From Alkalimarinus coralli (GTDB lineage: Bacteria > Pseudomonadota > Gammaproteobacteria > Pseudomonadales > Oleiphilaceae): DNA of 64,000 nt. The notes under the pieces are model-generated. The model was not told where the DNA came from. It did not search any database and saw only the letters and a program-made list of their open reading frames with translations. Location: assembly GCF_023650515.1 (NCBI RefSeq), contig NZ_CP096016.1:2628001-2692000 (forward strand), read 5' to 3'. The translations under genes were made by a program, and so were the position numbers. Shown in pieces: positions 27,385-35,502 of the stretch; position 1 is the first letter of the stretch, and the number at the start of each line of letters is the position of its first letter.

Positions 27385-27717
27385 CTATCGTTCTCGTACC
27401 TCATCATCAGATATTTCAATCACGTGCCCTGGCCCCGCATCCATAATGATAAAAAATGCGCCGTCAGGTCTTTTGAAATCAAATAGTGCATTCTCATCGG
27501 TACGTCCTTGCGCGATGACCTCATCATCCTCAGAGAATACCTCCATCATGACATTCGGAGCTTTCGAACGGTCAGAAAACCCCGCATCACAATATACGTG
27601 CAACCCACCTTCACTCCCGTAATAGCAATCAAGTAGCGGGTAATGAGCAAATGCAGAGTGACTGAGCAGCCCCATCGCCAGAAAGAATGAGGCTTTAAAA
27701 AGGGATTTATAACGCAT
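27385..27717 (-). CDS. Small periplasmic protein, FpvH/FpvJ-like by position
   Basis: This 110-aa protein has a clear signal peptide (MRYKSLFKASFFLAMGLLSHSAFA) and a mature start HYPLLDCYYG with a conserved-looking His and two Cys. A single beta-sandwich-like domain follows (MMEVFSEDDEVIAQGRTDEN, FDFKRPDGAFFIIMDAGPGHV), like the small Ni/Co-transport-associated or DUF4198-like domains. An AAGGAG ribosome site lies inside the end of the preceding mini-PepSY gene, and the two frames overlap by 11 nt, so translation is coupled. Assignment to the fpv set is by context. Confidence 0.7.
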   Translation of the reverse strand: MRYKSLFKASFFLAMGLLSHSAFAHYPLLDCYYGSEGGLHVYCDAGFSDRSKAPNVMMEVFSEDDEVIAQGRTDENALFDFKRPDGAFFIIMDAGPGHVIEISDDEVRER

Positions 27718-27910
27718 CTCGTGTCTCCTTGCCGTTTGGCATCAACGACCAGGAGGACTGGTAAAATTCGCCTCCCAAGTCCAGCTCTTCTACAAACACA
27801 GCAATCGCTCCGGTTCCCAAAACAACAGTTGGAAGAATAGTCAGTTTAAGACCAAAAAAAATATGGATTAAATACGCAATACGGCGCCTGCTATATTTTC
27901 TGGAAGACAT
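27707..27910 (-). pseudogene. Miniature PepSY/FpvG-like gene with large in-frame internal deletion
   Basis: This 67-codon frame joins the first ~44 residues of a PepSY-type membrane reductase (MSSRKYSRRRIAYLIHIFF start, first transmembrane helix, EELD) straight to its last ~23 residues (FYQSSWSLMPNGKETRD). Both ends match the 555-aa protein at 40891-42558 (FYQSSWSLMPNGKETRD identical; N-termini clearly homologous). About 490 central residues are missing, yet the frame is intact. Two Fur boxes lie upstream and the next gene overlaps it. It is either a pseudogene kept for coupling or a real microprotein with one membrane helix. It holds the place of fpvG in an fpvGHJKCDEF-like operon. Confidence 0.75.
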
Positions 27911-27956
27911 TATCTCACTACATCTAATTGGGAGTAATATTAAAAAACAACACAAT

Positions 27957-27987
27957 CGATAATGCTAATGCTAACCATTCTTATTTA
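27957..27987. promoter_or_regulatory. Fur-box-like site for the Fpv-like operon
   Basis: GATAATGCTAATGCTAACC followed by ATTCTTATTT contains overlapping Fur-type half-sites. It sits just before the mini-PepSY gene on the minus strand. Confidence 0.5.
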
Positions 27988-28025
27988 CATTAACAACCAT
28001 AAATACTAGAATTCCACCCTCGATA

Positions 28026-28053
28026 TAAATATTAATGCGAATCATTATCATTT
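28026..28053. promoter_or_regulatory. Fur box before the TonB2 operon
   Basis: TGCGAATCATTATCA (28036-28050) is a strong 7-1-7 match, ~33 bp before the ATG at 28083. With the site at 27957 it forms a divergent, doubly boxed promoter. Confidence 0.75.
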
Positions 28054-28082
28054 GATTAAAACTTTTTATATAGCGTAGAATC

Positions 28083-28862
28083 ATGAAAAAACCTTTAAAT
28101 ACGATTGCTTATCTAACCTGTTTGTTTTTTGTTGGCATGTCCGTTAATGCATCAACCTTTATTGAGCAAGCTCATAGTCAAGTGAGCAAAGCGACGCAGA
28201 AGGCAGCGCAAACGCAGACCAGAATTAACGAACTGGATGATCAAACAACTGAAGACTACTACCGCTATATAGAGACTATTCATCGCGCAGAGCAAATAGA
28301 GACCTACAACAACCAGCTACGCCGCCTGGTAGACTCACAAGAGCGTGAGTTAAAAGGCTTACAAGACCAGATATCTTCACTTGAAGAGACCGGCCAGGCT
28401 GCACTCCCCCTGTTGGTTAAAATGAAAGAGATGCTTGCCAGGTTCGTAGAGAGTGATCTCCCGTTCCTGCAAGACGAACGTTCGGGCCGATTATCAAGAC
28501 TTCAAGCAGTACTTGATCGCGCTGACATTAGCATTGCAGAAAAATACCGGCAGGTGCTGGAAGCCTATCAGATTGAAGTCGAATATGGCCGCACACTTGA
28601 AGCATACAACGCACAGCTAAATATAGACGACATCACCAAAGACGTTACCTTTCTCAAGCTCGGCCGCATAGCGCTCTATTATCAAACGGCTGACGGCCAA
28701 GAAAGCGGGGTCTGGGATAAACAAAACAGCCACTGGAAAGCGCTTTCTGCCGACCACCGTTGGTCTATTCAAAAAGGCATTCAACTTGCCAGACAGCAAA
28801 CCGTGCCGGAACTTCTTGATTTACCGTTATCTATTGATGCGCCTCTCAGCTCAGGGAAGTAG
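28083..28862 (+). CDS. DUF3450 periplasmic coiled-coil protein of the TonB2 system
   Basis: This 259-aa protein has a signal peptide (MKKPLNTIAYLTCLFFVGMSVNA) and a long coiled coil (residues ~30-110). The C-terminal part DITKDVTFLKLGRIALYYQTADGQESGVWD is the mark of the DUF3450 family. It heads an operon with TtpC, ExbB, ExbD, TonB and a TPR protein, as in Vibrio/Pseudoalteromonas TonB2 loci. It probably works with TtpC in energising outer-membrane receptors; the exact role is unknown. Confidence 0.88.
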   Translation: MKKPLNTIAYLTCLFFVGMSVNASTFIEQAHSQVSKATQKAAQTQTRINELDDQTTEDYYRYIETIHRAEQIETYNNQLRRLVDSQERELKGLQDQISSLEETGQAALPLLVKMKEMLARFVESDLPFLQDERSGRLSRLQAVLDRADISIAEKYRQVLEAYQIEVEYGRTLEAYNAQLNIDDITKDVTFLKLGRIALYYQTADGQESGVWDKQNSHWKALSADHRWSIQKGIQLARQQTVPELLDLPLSIDAPLSSGK

Positions 28863-28864
28863 TA

Positions 28865-30337
28865 ATGCCTATTAATATATCCGTTATTGCACTATTCAAA
28901 ACGTTGACTATAAAAAAACTTTTCCGTTTTTGGCTATGTCTAGCTCTATCAGTCGTTAGCTACAACAGCGTTGGTCAAACAAATGAGGGGTTAAAGGCCC
29001 TGCTGGACGAGGTTCAAAATAGCATCGCTACAGACACGAAAACAGATAGTGATCGGCTGCGGGCATTCACAAAAAATCAGCGCGATCAGGCCCGACTGCT
29101 GAAGGAGGCTCAAGACCGACTTAAAAAAGCTGAGCTGATGCAGACCTTCTTAAAAGACAGGTTTGACCAGAATGAAGATTTCATCGCTGAAAAAAACGAA
29201 CGTCTAATCACCCGCAGCGGCCAACTGGGCGAAGTTTTCGGTGTAGTGAAACAGCAAGCACAGGACTTTAGTGGCATTTTACAAGACTCATTGACTAGCA
29301 TTGAATTTCCGAACCGGATCTCGGCCCTTGAGTTTGCAGATCAAAAGCGAATACCGACCCTGAACGAGCTGAAAACACTCTGGTTTCTCTTGCAACAGGA
29401 AATGACAGCAAGTGCTGATATTAAAGTCATCAGGGGCAATATCACGCTGACCAATGGCCAGCACAAGGAAAGTGAGATACTGCGAATTGGCGCTTTTGGT
29501 GCAATCACACCACAAGGCGAGTATTTGCAATATCTACCCAACGACCAGCGCATGAGAGTTTTACCTCGACAGCCAGCGCTATCAATTCAGCGGCAAGCAG
29601 CAGATTTTTTTGCCGGCCAGGGTGAGAGTTTAGTCATTGATCCTAGCCGAGGTAATTTGCTGGAACTGCTGGGGAGAACTCCAACGTTAAAAGAGAGAGT
29701 TCAACAGGGTGGCTTGGTTGGCTACATCATTATTGGGCTGGGTATGCTGGGTGCGCTGGCTGCACTCTGGCGGCTAACCGCCACGCTAATCGCTGGCACC
29801 AGCGTTAACAAACAGCTTAGACAGATAGAACAACCTTCAAGTAACAACCCACTTGGCAGGATATTGCTTGCGGCATCAGCAACAAACCCGAACACCAGCG
29901 ACGCAGGCCAGCCACCCCAAGACACTCAAAACGAAAGAGAAATTCGTATAGACGAAGCGCTCTTAAAAGAGGCTCCCAAGCTTGAGCGAGGTTTAACACT
30001 TCTTAAGTTAATCGCCGCAATAGCGCCATTATTAGGCCTATTGGGAACCGTGACTGGCATGATCGGCACATTCCAGAGTATTACGCTGTTCGGCACCGGA
30101 GACCCTAAAATGATGGCAGGAGGAATATCACAAGCACTAATGACAACCGTATTAGGGCTCTGTGTTGCCATCCCACTATTATTCAGCCACAGCTTTATTT
30201 CAGCCAAAACCAGAACCCTGCTTCAACTACTACAGCAGAAGTCCCTGGCACTGACCATTGACCGGAATAGCGCAATCAATAAAAACGCAGATATTCGCTT
30301 GGATAACCGGTCGGCAGGTCTTTCAGATGCCGCTTGA
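28865..30337 (+). CDS. ttpC: TtpC-like large MotA/TolQ/ExbB-family protein
   Basis: This 490-aa protein has a periplasmic N-terminal half after a signal/anchor (cleavage near GQTNEG). That half contains coiled coil, FPNRISALEFADQKRIPTLNELK and LRIGAFG. Three transmembrane helices follow with the proton-channel domain (LLKLIAAIAPLLGLLGTVTGMIGTFQ split over residues ~378-403; GGISQALMTTVLGLCVAIP). Family knowledge: TtpC is required with ExbB2, ExbD2 and TonB2 in Vibrio. It starts 3 bp after the DUF3450 gene. Confidence 0.9.
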   Translation: MPINISVIALFKTLTIKKLFRFWLCLALSVVSYNSVGQTNEGLKALLDEVQNSIATDTKTDSDRLRAFTKNQRDQARLLKEAQDRLKKAELMQTFLKDRFDQNEDFIAEKNERLITRSGQLGEVFGVVKQQAQDFSGILQDSLTSIEFPNRISALEFADQKRIPTLNELKTLWFLLQQEMTASADIKVIRGNITLTNGQHKESEILRIGAFGAITPQGEYLQYLPNDQRMRVLPRQPALSIQRQAADFFAGQGESLVIDPSRGNLLELLGRTPTLKERVQQGGLVGYIIIGLGMLGALAALWRLTATLIAGTSVNKQLRQIEQPSSNNPLGRILLAASATNPNTSDAGQPPQDTQNEREIRIDEALLKEAPKLERGLTLLKLIAAIAPLLGLLGTVTGMIGTFQSITLFGTGDPKMMAGGISQALMTTVLGLCVAIPLLFSHSFISAKTRTLLQLLQQKSLALTIDRNSAINKNADIRLDNRSAGLSDAA

Positions 30338-30824
30338 TTTCACCTCATTTATGCCATCGCTGAGTGCATTTTTTCACGCAGGTGGGCCTGTACTGCTGTT
30401 GCTGGTTGGTAGCGCATTAGTTCTCTGGAGCTTATTGCTTGAACGTTTGTGGTTCCGTTTTAGAACCTTTCCAAAGCTAAAACAGGCATGCATATCGACC
30501 CCTGTGCGCAGTCAGCAATTGCTTAAGTGCTGTGATTTGCAGCTGAGTATTATTGCAACATTGCCCGTTATCAAAACGCTGGTGGCGCTTTGCCCACTCA
30601 TTGGCCTGCTCGGCACCGTCACCGGCATGATCCACCTTTTCGATATTATGGCGTTAAAAGGCACGGCTAACCCACGGTTAATGGCCTCCGGCGTTGCACA
30701 AGCCACACTCCCAACCATGGCAGGTATGGTGTTAGCCGTCTCTGGGCTAATGTGTTATGTCTGGCTTAATCGCTGGAGCCAATTGCAGCTAAACGCACTG
30801 AATTTACTGAGGAGTCAATCGTGA
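30327..30824 (+). CDS. exbB2: ExbB-like proton channel subunit (TonB2 system)
   Basis: This 165-aa MotA/TolQ/ExbB protein is short, as ExbB2 proteins are. Transmembrane segments are at FHAGGPVLLLLVGSALVLWS, LVALCPLIGLLGTVTGMIHLF and LPTMAGMVLAVSGLMCYVWL. It has the family GLLGTVTGMI and GVAQATLPTMAG motifs. The ATG at 30327 overlaps the ttpC stop by 11 nt; a longer frame from 30258 runs inside ttpC and is not used. Confidence 0.9.
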   Translation: MPLDFTSFMPSLSAFFHAGGPVLLLLVGSALVLWSLLLERLWFRFRTFPKLKQACISTPVRSQQLLKCCDLQLSIIATLPVIKTLVALCPLIGLLGTVTGMIHLFDIMALKGTANPRLMASGVAQATLPTMAGMVLAVSGLMCYVWLNRWSQLQLNALNLLRSQS

Positions 30825-31234
30825 GAAGCCGACTTAATCTCGATTTATCAGAAAATGATAACGAAATCGATATGACCCCAATGCTCGACATTGTCTTTAT
30901 CATGTTGATTTTCTTTATTGTTTCAAGCAGTTTCATACGCGAAGCCGGGGTTGATATTAACCGCCCGACCGCAAATACCGCAGAACAAAAAGAGAGCGCG
31001 GGGATTATGATCGCCATTACCCCCGAAGGGCAAATCTGGCTTGATCAAAAGCAAACCGACATCAGAATGATTCGACCCACGCTGGAAAAGCTCAAAGTAG
31101 AGCAGCCCGATGTGGCCGTCATGATACAAGCAGATCGAAATGCCAGAACCGGCACTCTGGTTAAAGTGATGGATCAGGTCAAGCTATCGGGTATCGAGCA
31201 GGTCGCAGTCGCTACCAAAAATGGAGCCGGATAA
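30821..31234 (+). CDS. exbD2: ExbD-like subunit (TonB2 system)
   Basis: This 137-aa protein has the ExbD/TolR pattern: IDMTPMLDIVFIMLIFFIVSSSF with the proton-path Asp in MLDIVF near residue 23, then a periplasmic domain. Start is GTG at 30821, overlapping the exbB2 stop (4 nt), with a GAGGAG ribosome site. It partners the preceding ExbB and the following TonB. Confidence 0.92.
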   Translation: MRSRLNLDLSENDNEIDMTPMLDIVFIMLIFFIVSSSFIREAGVDINRPTANTAEQKESAGIMIAITPEGQIWLDQKQTDIRMIRPTLEKLKVEQPDVAVMIQADRNARTGTLVKVMDQVKLSGIEQVAVATKNGAG

Positions 31235-31235
31235 C

Positions 31236-31886
31236 ATGAGACAGCTCTGGTTTCTGCCCCTTTCAGCCTTAGTGGTTTTTATGCTGTTTTCATTTATGGC
31301 TCAGCTGGCAGGCTTTGGCCTAACTCACGAATATAGCCGCCAAGAGTCTTTGAGTATCGATATAGGGCGCATGCGGTTTGATACCGATCTTAACATTCGC
31401 GAACGGCTGCGCCCGCCACCTCCTCTTTTGGAGTCCCAATCAACGCCGGAGCCAAAGGTCGCAACACCGAAACAAGCGGTGGCCGCTGGCATGCCCGATA
31501 TATCCCCCTCGGTTGCTCCTCTCGACCTTGATATAAAGATGAATATCGGAGCGGATTTAAGCAAAATCGCGATCTCCGACCTACAGCTATCCGATAGCCT
31601 TGAGCTTAATTTGACGCAAGCTCCCATTACCAGAATTAACCCAATGTACCCACGCAGAGCATTGCAACGGGGCATCGAAGGCGAAGTTACTGCTGAGTTT
31701 ACGGTTGACCCGGAAGGACAGGTGGTACCTGATTCCTTCAAAATTATCGACGCAACCCCTCCGGGAGTTTTTGATAACGTGGTCAAGCGCGCCATTCTCA
31801 GGTGGAAATTTAATCCTTTCGTTAAAAATGGCAAAAGCCAGCCATTTAGAACCCGTCAAAAACTCTCCTTCAAGATGCAGTCATGA
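31236..31886 (+). CDS. tonB2: TonB2-like energy transducer
   Basis: This ~216-aa protein has an N-terminal membrane anchor (MRQLWFLPLSALVVFMLFSF). A short proline-containing linker (RLRPPPPLLESQSTPEPK) is much shorter than in TonB1. The C-terminal TonB domain has INPMYPRRALQRGIEGEVTAEF, VVDPEG-like VDPEGQVVP and AILRWKFNPF. The start at 31236 has GGAGCC as ribosome site; the frame is open to 31221. It should contact the receptors encoded in this island. Confidence 0.92.
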   Translation: MRQLWFLPLSALVVFMLFSFMAQLAGFGLTHEYSRQESLSIDIGRMRFDTDLNIRERLRPPPPLLESQSTPEPKVATPKQAVAAGMPDISPSVAPLDLDIKMNIGADLSKIAISDLQLSDSLELNLTQAPITRINPMYPRRALQRGIEGEVTAEFTVDPEGQVVPDSFKIIDATPPGVFDNVVKRAILRWKFNPFVKNGKSQPFRTRQKLSFKMQS

Positions 31887-33094
31887 ACAACCCGAGAACC
31901 TATCTTTCTACACAAACAAACCCTTCACGCAGGCACGCCAACCCTATACAGGTGACATTCAGCCTGCTAGTCATACTCAATATACTGGTGCTGCTCATCC
32001 ACAGTGACCTTGCCAATGCTGGTAACCGGCAACGGCTTTCTCCTAATGTTCAAAAACTGCTGTTTCAGGCTCAGCAAGTATTTACAACCACCCCGAAATC
32101 ACAACAGGCGCCCGCCCCGTCAAGCCCGTTGTCTCCGGAACAGCTCGCCAAGCAATCCATAGCGGCCATTAACGAGTTACAAGCCCTAGAGCTAAATGAC
32201 TACGAACAGGCACTGTTTTATAAAGTCAGAGGCGGCATTGCGTTACATCAATCTGACTACAAAAGCGCGCTGGTTTATTTTGAAAAAGCATGGAACGCCG
32301 ATATTTTCGAACCACCAGAGCAGCTAAAACTACAGCACATGCTGGCCCAACTCGCCTTCAACCAGGAACAATGGAAAAAGGCGATCAACCTAATGAGCAA
32401 CTGGGTAGAGCTCACCATTCAAGCCGCCAATCCACTCCATGATACGGGACATAGAAATACAGGCCACAAGACAAAATCGAGCAATACAGACAAGGGAAAC
32501 AAACAACGGGCTAGTGTATCAACGGATGACTATCTGGTTCTTGCACAAAGCTACGCAAAACTTGAGCAATGGGCTGATGTTCTCCCTCCACTGAACGAGG
32601 CGATTAAACTTAAAAACCCAGCACCTGAAAGCTGGTATCAACTCGCGCTAGCAAGCCACCAACAGCTAAAGCAGGATAACCAATCCATCAAACTCTTAAA
32701 ACAAATACTAACGATTTACCCCAAGATGCAATATTGGGAGCAGTTGGCCGCAATCTACCATAGAAGAGAGCAATTCGGCCTCGCCCTGAGTGCTTTACGT
32801 TCAGCCCAGTTGGGTGGATATATGAAAAAGGAACGTCACTATGTATGGCTGGCCCAGCTCGCAATGAGACAGAACACCCCTCTTCGGGGCGCAGAGGCAT
32901 TAAGCGCGGCAATGAAAAATGGACAAGTCAAAAAGAACAGCACTAACTTGCAGTTACTGGCTAATGGCTGGTTGCTGGCGCGGCATTATAAGGAGGCCCG
33001 TGCAACACTGACTCAACTATTAGATGTTGACCCTGAAAATAAACAAGCCCTAAAAATGCGGCAACAGACTGCTCAATATATTAATCGTCAATAG
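31883..33094 (+). CDS. TPR protein of the TonB2 operon
   Basis: This 403-aa protein has an N-terminal membrane anchor or signal (SLLVILNILVLLIHSDLANA, residues ~28-47) and tetratricopeptide-like repeats across residues ~85-395. Examples are YKSALVYFEKAWNADIFEP, DYLVLAQSYAKLEQWADVLPPLNEAI split over ~214-239, and ARATLTQLLDVDPENKQALKM. It ends the TonB2 operon with an ATGA overlap. Equivalent TPR proteins are found last in TonB2 operons of Vibrionales. Probably a periplasmic scaffold. Confidence 0.85.
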   Translation: MNNPRTYLSTQTNPSRRHANPIQVTFSLLVILNILVLLIHSDLANAGNRQRLSPNVQKLLFQAQQVFTTTPKSQQAPAPSSPLSPEQLAKQSIAAINELQALELNDYEQALFYKVRGGIALHQSDYKSALVYFEKAWNADIFEPPEQLKLQHMLAQLAFNQEQWKKAINLMSNWVELTIQAANPLHDTGHRNTGHKTKSSNTDKGNKQRASVSTDDYLVLAQSYAKLEQWADVLPPLNEAIKLKNPAPESWYQLALASHQQLKQDNQSIKLLKQILTIYPKMQYWEQLAAIYHRREQFGLALSALRSAQLGGYMKKERHYVWLAQLAMRQNTPLRGAEALSAAMKNGQVKKNSTNLQLLANGWLLARHYKEARATLTQLLDVDPENKQALKMRQQTAQYINRQ

Positions 33095-33165
33095 TAGCCT
33101 CCGTAAAAGCCATTTCTTATCGTAGCAATCATAGTTATTTAACCACTCTTGATGAATATCAAGTA

Positions 33166-33191
33166 AATATAAATGAGAACAATTATCATTT
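33166..33191. promoter_or_regulatory. Fur box before the receptor/ABC/NnrS cassette
   Basis: TGAGAACAATTATCA (33174-33188) fits the Fur 7-1-7 pattern, ~40 bp before the ATG at 33229. Confidence 0.7.
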
Positions 33192-33228
33192 GCGTTTACT
33201 TGATATTCACTTGAGCAGGGTCAGAATT

Positions 33229-35502
33229 ATGAGGACAAAAAGCAACGGAATAAACTCTATTTTGTTATTCATGCTATCCACAGGACACCTATACGCAAAT
33301 GAGCAGATGACAGAAGACAGCGTCAATCTATCTCCCTTAGTTATCCAAGGGGACAAAAGCCCTGGCTCAACCACTAAGACCACTCTAAAAAACAATCTAT
33401 ACAATGTTCCCGGTGGAACCAATTTGGTTGACTTGAATGACTTATCAACCAGCAAATCAACGCTTAGCGATGTTCTTAAGAACGAGCCAGGCGTTATTAT
33501 GCAAGAGTTTTTTGGAGGAAATGACCAACCTAGATTGAACATCCGAGGCTCAGGAATTCAAGACAATCCGGTTAATCGCGGCGTACAGCTGCTATCAAGC
33601 GGCTTGCCTCTAAACCAATCCGATGGTTCTTTTATTATTGGTCTTCTTGCGCCACAGCAAATGCGTTATATTTCTGTATACCGAGGTGCTAATGCTCTCC
33701 AGTATGGCGGCGCAGCGCTAGGTGGCGCCATTAATATGGTTCCTAGAACAGCCCTTAACAGCAACAATTTTATCCAGGCAGAAGGTGGCTCTAACAGCCA
33801 ATTTAACGGAAATTTTGGCTTTGGCCACAAAAACGAACTTTGGGATTATTACATCAGCGGTGGGCGAGCCCAGTCTGATGGATTTCGTAACCACAGTGAA
33901 GGCGAACGAACTGACTTGGCGTTTAATGTTGGCTATCAAATTAATGAGAATATAGAAAATAGAACTTATTTTAACTATGCCGACAATTACTTCCAAATTC
34001 CATTCGTAGTTCAAAAAGGCATCGCAACTGAACACCCTGAAGCCGTTATAGGTGATGGCTATGCTTCCAACTATGCCCCTCCCTCTGGTCTGCCAGCTCC
34101 CGCAGTCAACCATCCAACCTTTGGGTGGAATGCGCGAGGGGGCTGGGATGGTGTTTTTAACGTCTACAAGCGTAAGCCTCATAGAGACACGCAGCAACTT
34201 CGATTAGCAAATACCACAAGTATAAGCTTTGACCATACCGATCACGAGCTGGGTGTTTTTGCTGAAACGGTAGACGACGTATTTACCGACCCATTGTCTC
34301 ATGCAGTGGTTGAATCAAACAATCTAGGGGTTCGCTACGCCTTTAATACATCAGGTAACCTGATTACACCACAAGACGACCTGCTCATTTCGTTAACCGC
34401 CAACCAGGGAGACATGCCAACTGAGTACTGGGTTAATAACCCAGAAGATGGAACGCGTTTATTTCAGTTCGCAGATTTGGATATGGATGCAAACAATATT
34501 GCATTAAATATGCAATATAAAGCTAGAGTTCACGACCAAGTACAGTTAATTACAGGGCTTCAATGGTTGCATAACGAACGGGATATAAAGGGAAAAGCAT
34601 CTACTCCCCCATCTCAAGGATTTGATAAAACAGTTGCCAATGTCAATCAGGATCTGTCATTCGATGCATTCAACCCTAAAATTGGTTTGATTTATGAAGC
34701 AGATGAATCTGTGCGTTTCTTTACTAACCTGAGTCGTAGCATGGAAGCACCGACATTTAACCACCTCGTTACCCGAATGGTTGGGCCTCTTATTGTGCCG
34801 GGTGAAACCAGTCCGCCTTCGCCGCCGTTTACTGATGCCGAAATAGCATCAGGCGCTGCTTTAAAAGACCTAAAAGCACAAACGGCCTGGACACTTGAGT
34901 TAGGTACTCAAGGTGATTGGAACGATACATCGTGGCAAATGACGTACTACCACTCAAAGGTGGAAGATGAGCTGATAACGCTGGTAACGGGGTTTGCCGT
35001 GAACGCAGAAACTCTCAATTACACCGATGGTACAACGCATCAAGGAGTCGAGCTAGGCTTCAATACCCTTCTTGGAAACAACTTGCTGCTGGGCGGGGAC
35101 CGCTTAAACACTAATATTATCTACAACTACAGCCACTTTACCTTTGATGGCGGCATTTATAGTGGCAACCAAATAGCGGGAATTCCTGAACACCTTGGGT
35201 ATGTTGAGTTAGCTTACCAACCAAACAATAAGATTCTTATCGCGCCAAATGTCAGATGGCAACCATCAGATACCTATGTTGATCATTCCAATACGCAAGT
35301 TCAGGACGCATTTATGTTGCTAGGAATAAAAGCATCTTACAAAGCAACAGAGTCATTCCGACTCTACGCTGATTTGGATAATATTAACGACGAAACTTAC
35401 CAGACATCTTATGTGATACGGGGCATTTCAGATGCCAATCAGCCTACGTTTCTTCCTGGCCAGGGCCTTAGCTTTTCTTTAGGGGCAACGTATTCATGGT
35501 AA
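33229..35502 (+). CDS. TonB-dependent receptor, Fur-linked, substrate unknown
   Basis: This ~757-aa outer-membrane receptor has a signal peptide (to LYANEQ), a TonB-box-like SPLVIQGD and a plug with PGVIMQEFFGG, RLNIRGSG and VYRGANALQYGGAALGGAINMV. A barrel follows with LYADLDNINDETYQTSYVIRG near the end and a terminal TYSW. It lacks the typical siderophore plug wording and looks closer to the FecA/unclassified group. Start at 33229 gives the signal peptide; a TTG at 33190 is less likely. The next gene, an ABC binding protein, overlaps its end by 7 nt, so receptor and transporter are one unit. The substrate is not a known pairing to me. Confidence 0.88.
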   Translation: MRTKSNGINSILLFMLSTGHLYANEQMTEDSVNLSPLVIQGDKSPGSTTKTTLKNNLYNVPGGTNLVDLNDLSTSKSTLSDVLKNEPGVIMQEFFGGNDQPRLNIRGSGIQDNPVNRGVQLLSSGLPLNQSDGSFIIGLLAPQQMRYISVYRGANALQYGGAALGGAINMVPRTALNSNNFIQAEGGSNSQFNGNFGFGHKNELWDYYISGGRAQSDGFRNHSEGERTDLAFNVGYQINENIENRTYFNYADNYFQIPFVVQKGIATEHPEAVIGDGYASNYAPPSGLPAPAVNHPTFGWNARGGWDGVFNVYKRKPHRDTQQLRLANTTSISFDHTDHELGVFAETVDDVFTDPLSHAVVESNNLGVRYAFNTSGNLITPQDDLLISLTANQGDMPTEYWVNNPEDGTRLFQFADLDMDANNIALNMQYKARVHDQVQLITGLQWLHNERDIKGKASTPPSQGFDKTVANVNQDLSFDAFNPKIGLIYEADESVRFFTNLSRSMEAPTFNHLVTRMVGPLIVPGETSPPSPPFTDAEIASGAALKDLKAQTAWTLELGTQGDWNDTSWQMTYYHSKVEDELITLVTGFAVNAETLNYTDGTTHQGVELGFNTLLGNNLLLGGDRLNTNIIYNYSHFTFDGGIYSGNQIAGIPEHLGYVELAYQPNNKILIAPNVRWQPSDTYVDHSNTQVQDAFMLLGIKASYKATESFRLYADLDNINDETYQTSYVIRGISDANQPTFLPGQGLSFSLGATYSW

